From Mesostigma viride (Eukaryota; Streptophyta; Mesostigmatophyceae; Mesostigmatales; Mesostigmataceae), in contig RPFO01000104.1 in the NCBI GenBank assembly GCA_009746045.1, positions 4,469,977-4,533,976 on the forward strand: a DNA stretch of 64,000 nt, given 5' to 3'. A program made the position numbers and the translations under genes. Below the pieces are notes generated by a model. The model saw only the letters and a list, made by a program, of their open reading frames with translations. It was not told the DNA's origin and did no database searches. Position 1 is the first letter of the stretch, and each line of letters begins with the position of its first letter. Below are positions 61,251-64,000 of the stretch, in pieces.

Positions 61251-63940
61251 CTGGAGAAGAAATTCTGTGGTCCTCTCAGCTTATAGGGCTCGTTCATGGG
61301 CGCCAACGCGGACACCGAGGCCTGCTCCGTCTCGGCAAACGCCTGCTGCATGCGCGCCGATTCGATGTACCTGATGCGGCATTAACATGCCCCAAAACAA
61401 AAATTGATAGGCAACACAAGTGTGAAACATAGTGTGCATATGTCAACGTACGATGATGTCTTCTGCCAAGCATCAGGGCCATCAGGCGCATGGAAAGAAT
61501 GGGATAAGAAAAGAACGGAAGACCCCCAAGATAAGCAGTGAATACTCTAAAACGGAAGGTTGGGGTGCGTGTGCAAGCATTCCACGCCACGCAGTTTGAT
61601 GAAGATCCAGCGCACTGCATAGAATCACTAAACCTGCAGGCGCGGTGCAGGGCGACAAGTGAGGAGACAAGTGAAGAGATCATAAAAGGCACCGGCCTCG
61701 CTGATAAAGGAAGAAAAGGCCAACTTGCAGAAAAGAGAAAATACACCCACCCTGCTCGCCCAACTTGCTGCTACAAACAAAAGAAAGAAAACTGCAGCAT
61801 TGCTGACGGGAGAAAAATGGTGCCGACTTGCTTGAGCAAAACACTCGCCTTGATGATAAAAGCGGACAAAATGAACAAAGGGGAAAATGGCAGAAGACTA
61901 CTAGAATACTAGAAAATTAGAATACTAGCGTACTAGAATACTAGAATACTAGAGTACTAGAACACTAGCGTGCTAGAATACTATAATACTATAATACTAT
62001 AATACTAGAATACTAGAATACTAGAATACTAGGATACTCACCGCCGCAGCTGGCGCGCGTGGTTTTCGGTGGATCGACGGGCTGTATCCGCCGCCGCCTC
62101 TTCTGCCGCCGCCGTCAACAGGAGCTGCCCCTCGCGCTGCCTGTTGATGGACCGGCGCCGGGCCTCCAGCACGCTCTCGCGTTGGCGTCGGTCGCTCTGC
62201 TGCTGCGCCAGCACCTCTTCCTTGGAGCCGAAACGAGAGGTCTCGTCGGTAAAGGCCGGCGCGCCCTGCACGCAGGAACGACACAGATGCAGATAAGTAA
62301 TTTCAATGAGGGTGACCAATCCTACTGGGATATATTTATCGACCAAGGTAGTAGTTGTCAGCCCCACCAACAAGTCCATCAAATGAGACAGATTCTGACT
62401 CAGGAGTACAAGAGGATAGTGGCCTTCACAAAAACACAACTAGGAAACATCTATAATGGCACTTGTGCGTGGTGCAAAACGGTCAATTAGAAATCTGCGG
62501 TGCATTGGCCACCTTGTCTCTAGGGACGTTGCCCTGCGAAGCCGTGGGGATGCTCATCAGGGGAGAGACGGGAGCCAGGGCCAGATGGTCATGCTGTCAA
62601 GGAGACAGCAGTGCCAGATGGCCATTCTATCCTCAGTAGATAGAAGTAGCCTTTTCCTAGGTATCGTCTGTCGTGATTGAGATGAGACCACCCGTGAAGG
62701 GCATGGTATGCCAAACTTTTTCCCATGGACTAGCTCAGTGAAGGGCTTTCAAGTCATGTTACTATAACTTTGTTTCAGGGTTCAGTCTACTATTCGATAG
62801 TAGTACAGTAGTATCAATACTAGTTACCACTGGGTACTACCACCTAATACTGATCATGACAACTTGCTAGTAGCCAATACTAGTTACTAGCAATTACGCG
62901 TACTAATTATGTCCGGAGGACTGCCTACCTCGGCCGCCTCAGTCAGGTGCCGTGTGCTGCTTGCCGGTCGGTACGCGAAACGACCCACCGCAGGGTGCTG
63001 CCGAGACCCTGACCATGCGTCTATGATGGTGGCGGGGCGCCCGCCGTCATCTCCTCCGCCTCCTCGCGAGTGACGATGAGAGGTGGGCGGTCGCTGCATG
63101 GATTGCCTGAAATGGTTCGGTGCACACCAGAGAGGGATCAATCAACGCCCGAAACTGGCTACTGACTACATCAGAAAACTTGGCAGTTCCACCGAACAGA
63201 TTCACTTCCCAGACTTGAGGGCAGAGGAGAGTGGTAAATAAGGGCCAGATAGGCTCTGAAAAGATAGTGGCATGGGAAACAACAAGGGGCTAGGGTTGCA
63301 ATAAAGGACTTGCAACTAGGAGATAAAAGCGCAAAAAAGCTTGGTGGCATGGGGTATGAAGAAGGAAAGCATCTAAAGAAAAAGTCTGGCATCTGATTGT
63401 GGCATTAACATATTTCGCAGTACTCACATGGCGGCGATGCCAACTGGCACCGAGGGGGCATCCAGATCTGCGGAACAGTTCTGTATTGTCAAGTGCATGA
63501 CATGCGATGAAAGCAGGGTGAAAGGAGCCAGGTCGTAAGAAATTGTTAGACATGGGTCAGGTGGGAAAACGCCACAAACATGTCCAGACCTCACAACCGT
63601 TTTGGCAGGCGCGATGCACGTGCCATGCCACAGAAGCAAGGGGAGGAGTGAGGACAGATGGGCGAGGTGAGAGGATCCAGCTACGAGCTGAACGAGACGT
63701 AAGCAGTGCTGTTTTGGCAGACCGGGGCAATAAGGCAAGGAGAGAGGAGAGGAGAGCTACCAAAGGCAGGGTGAGACATGTATGGCACTACTGCTACTAG
63801 GCAAGCATATACCACAGGGAAACAGAAGCAGCACCTAGAGACGAAGAATTGTTTTTGCATCTAGAAAAGGCAACGCATGCAAATGCAATGCCCCTGACGG
63901 CGAAAGGCTCAACTCACTGGAAGGAGCAGGCCGCCGCGGG
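61251..63940 (-). CDS. Coiled-coil protein of unknown function, 5 internal exons
   Basis: Exons in order: 63940-63918 (23 nt), 63467-63428 (40 nt), 63106-62929 (178 nt), 62265-62042 (224 nt), 61370-61251 (120 nt). All have AG acceptors and GTGAGT or GTAGGC donors, and codon phases fit at every join. Segments in order: LDAPSVPVGIAAM; SMQRPPTS and WSGSRQHPAVGRFAYRP; GAPAFTDETSRFGSKEEVLA followed by a Gln/Arg/Glu-rich helix (VLEARRRSINRQREGQ); then ARMQQAFAETEQASVSALAP and EPYKLRGPQNFF. Likely a structural coiled-coil protein. Both ends are missing: it enters from the right edge, and no exon is found left of 61251. Confidence 0.65.
61905..62037. repeat. (ATACTAGA)n microsatellite next to a splice donor
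   Basis: About 130 bp of tactagaa / tactataa units in an intron of the coiled-coil gene, ending 4 nt from the donor at 62041. On the gene strand it reads ttctagtatt repeats starting right after gtgagtatcc. Confidence 0.9.
62580..62630. other. Micro-insertion CAAGGAGACAGCAGT between imperfect 18-bp repeats
   Basis: gccagatggtcatgctgt (62580-62597) and gccagatggccattctat (62613-62630) match at 15 of 18 positions. Between them lie the 15 bases caaggagacagcagt (62598-62612). It lies in an intron of the coiled-coil gene. Confidence 0.55.
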
Positions 63941-64000
63941 CTGAGTAATGCTACACTGGGACCTCATGAGATAGGCGAAGGGGACCTGACAGTCGAAAGC

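Noticed and set aside
1-64000. CRISPR arrays, operons, bacterial promoters
   Set aside because: Spliceosomal introns, an ER-retention signal and LTR elements show eukaryotic nuclear DNA. The tandem repeats lack unique spacers of constant length.

Overview
This window looks like a nuclear genome segment of a green alga or a close relative (Viridiplantae). The evidence is intron-rich GC-rich genes, plant-type leucine-rich repeats with plant LRR N-terminal caps, a plant Root_cap-like domain, TGTAA poly(A)-type motifs in LINE tails, and many young transposable elements. The genetic code is standard. The species cannot be fixed from the sequence.

Three protein-coding genes are well supported. (1) Positions 83-7093 (+) hold the last nine exons of a protein disulfide isomerase: b and b' thioredoxin folds, a CGHC a' domain and an HDEL ER-retention tail. 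Its 5' end lies outside the window. (2) A minus-strand gene runs from 46972 down to 15220. Its exons join with fully consistent codon phases across a 21-kb intron. It encodes a secreted protein of roughly 1,900 residues: a subtilisin-like domain whose catalytic residues are all replaced, then LRR blocks, pre-peptidase-C-like domains, a HYR-like segment and a Root_cap-like C terminus. (3) A minus-strand gene enters from the right edge (63940 to 61251) with five phase-compatible exons, two of them micro-exons. It encodes a charged coiled-coil protein of unknown function.

The rest is mobile and repetitive DNA. 7.1-15.2 kb: a degraded LINE fragment and a 1.7-kb TTAA-flanked piggyBac-like non-autonomous element. 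18.2-39.3 kb (the giant intron): a 172-bp satellite, transposon-like coding remnants, a perfect 296-bp-arm palindrome, about 1.7 kb of G-rich hexanucleotide arrays, a foldback hairpin, and a full-length Copia element (7.46 kb, identical 379-bp LTRs, 5-bp target duplication) inserted into an older repeat. 40.5-44.0 kb (another intron of gene 2): a LINE 3' end with a restriction-like endonuclease. 48.3-58.9 kb: LINE ORF1-like copies, two in an inverted pair, short interspersed repeats and a decayed Ty3 chromovirus. 58.9-61.2 kb: unrecognised, probably element-derived ORFs.

The most unusual signals are: degenerate 'echoes' of exon ends repeated inside the PDI introns; the catalytically dead protease-LRR-Root_cap architecture carried across a transposon-filled 21-kb intron; a Copia element whose protease-like domain lies between integrase and reverse transcriptase; and tiny insertions that all start with the same CAAGGAGACA motif and sit between 15-20-bp direct repeats.
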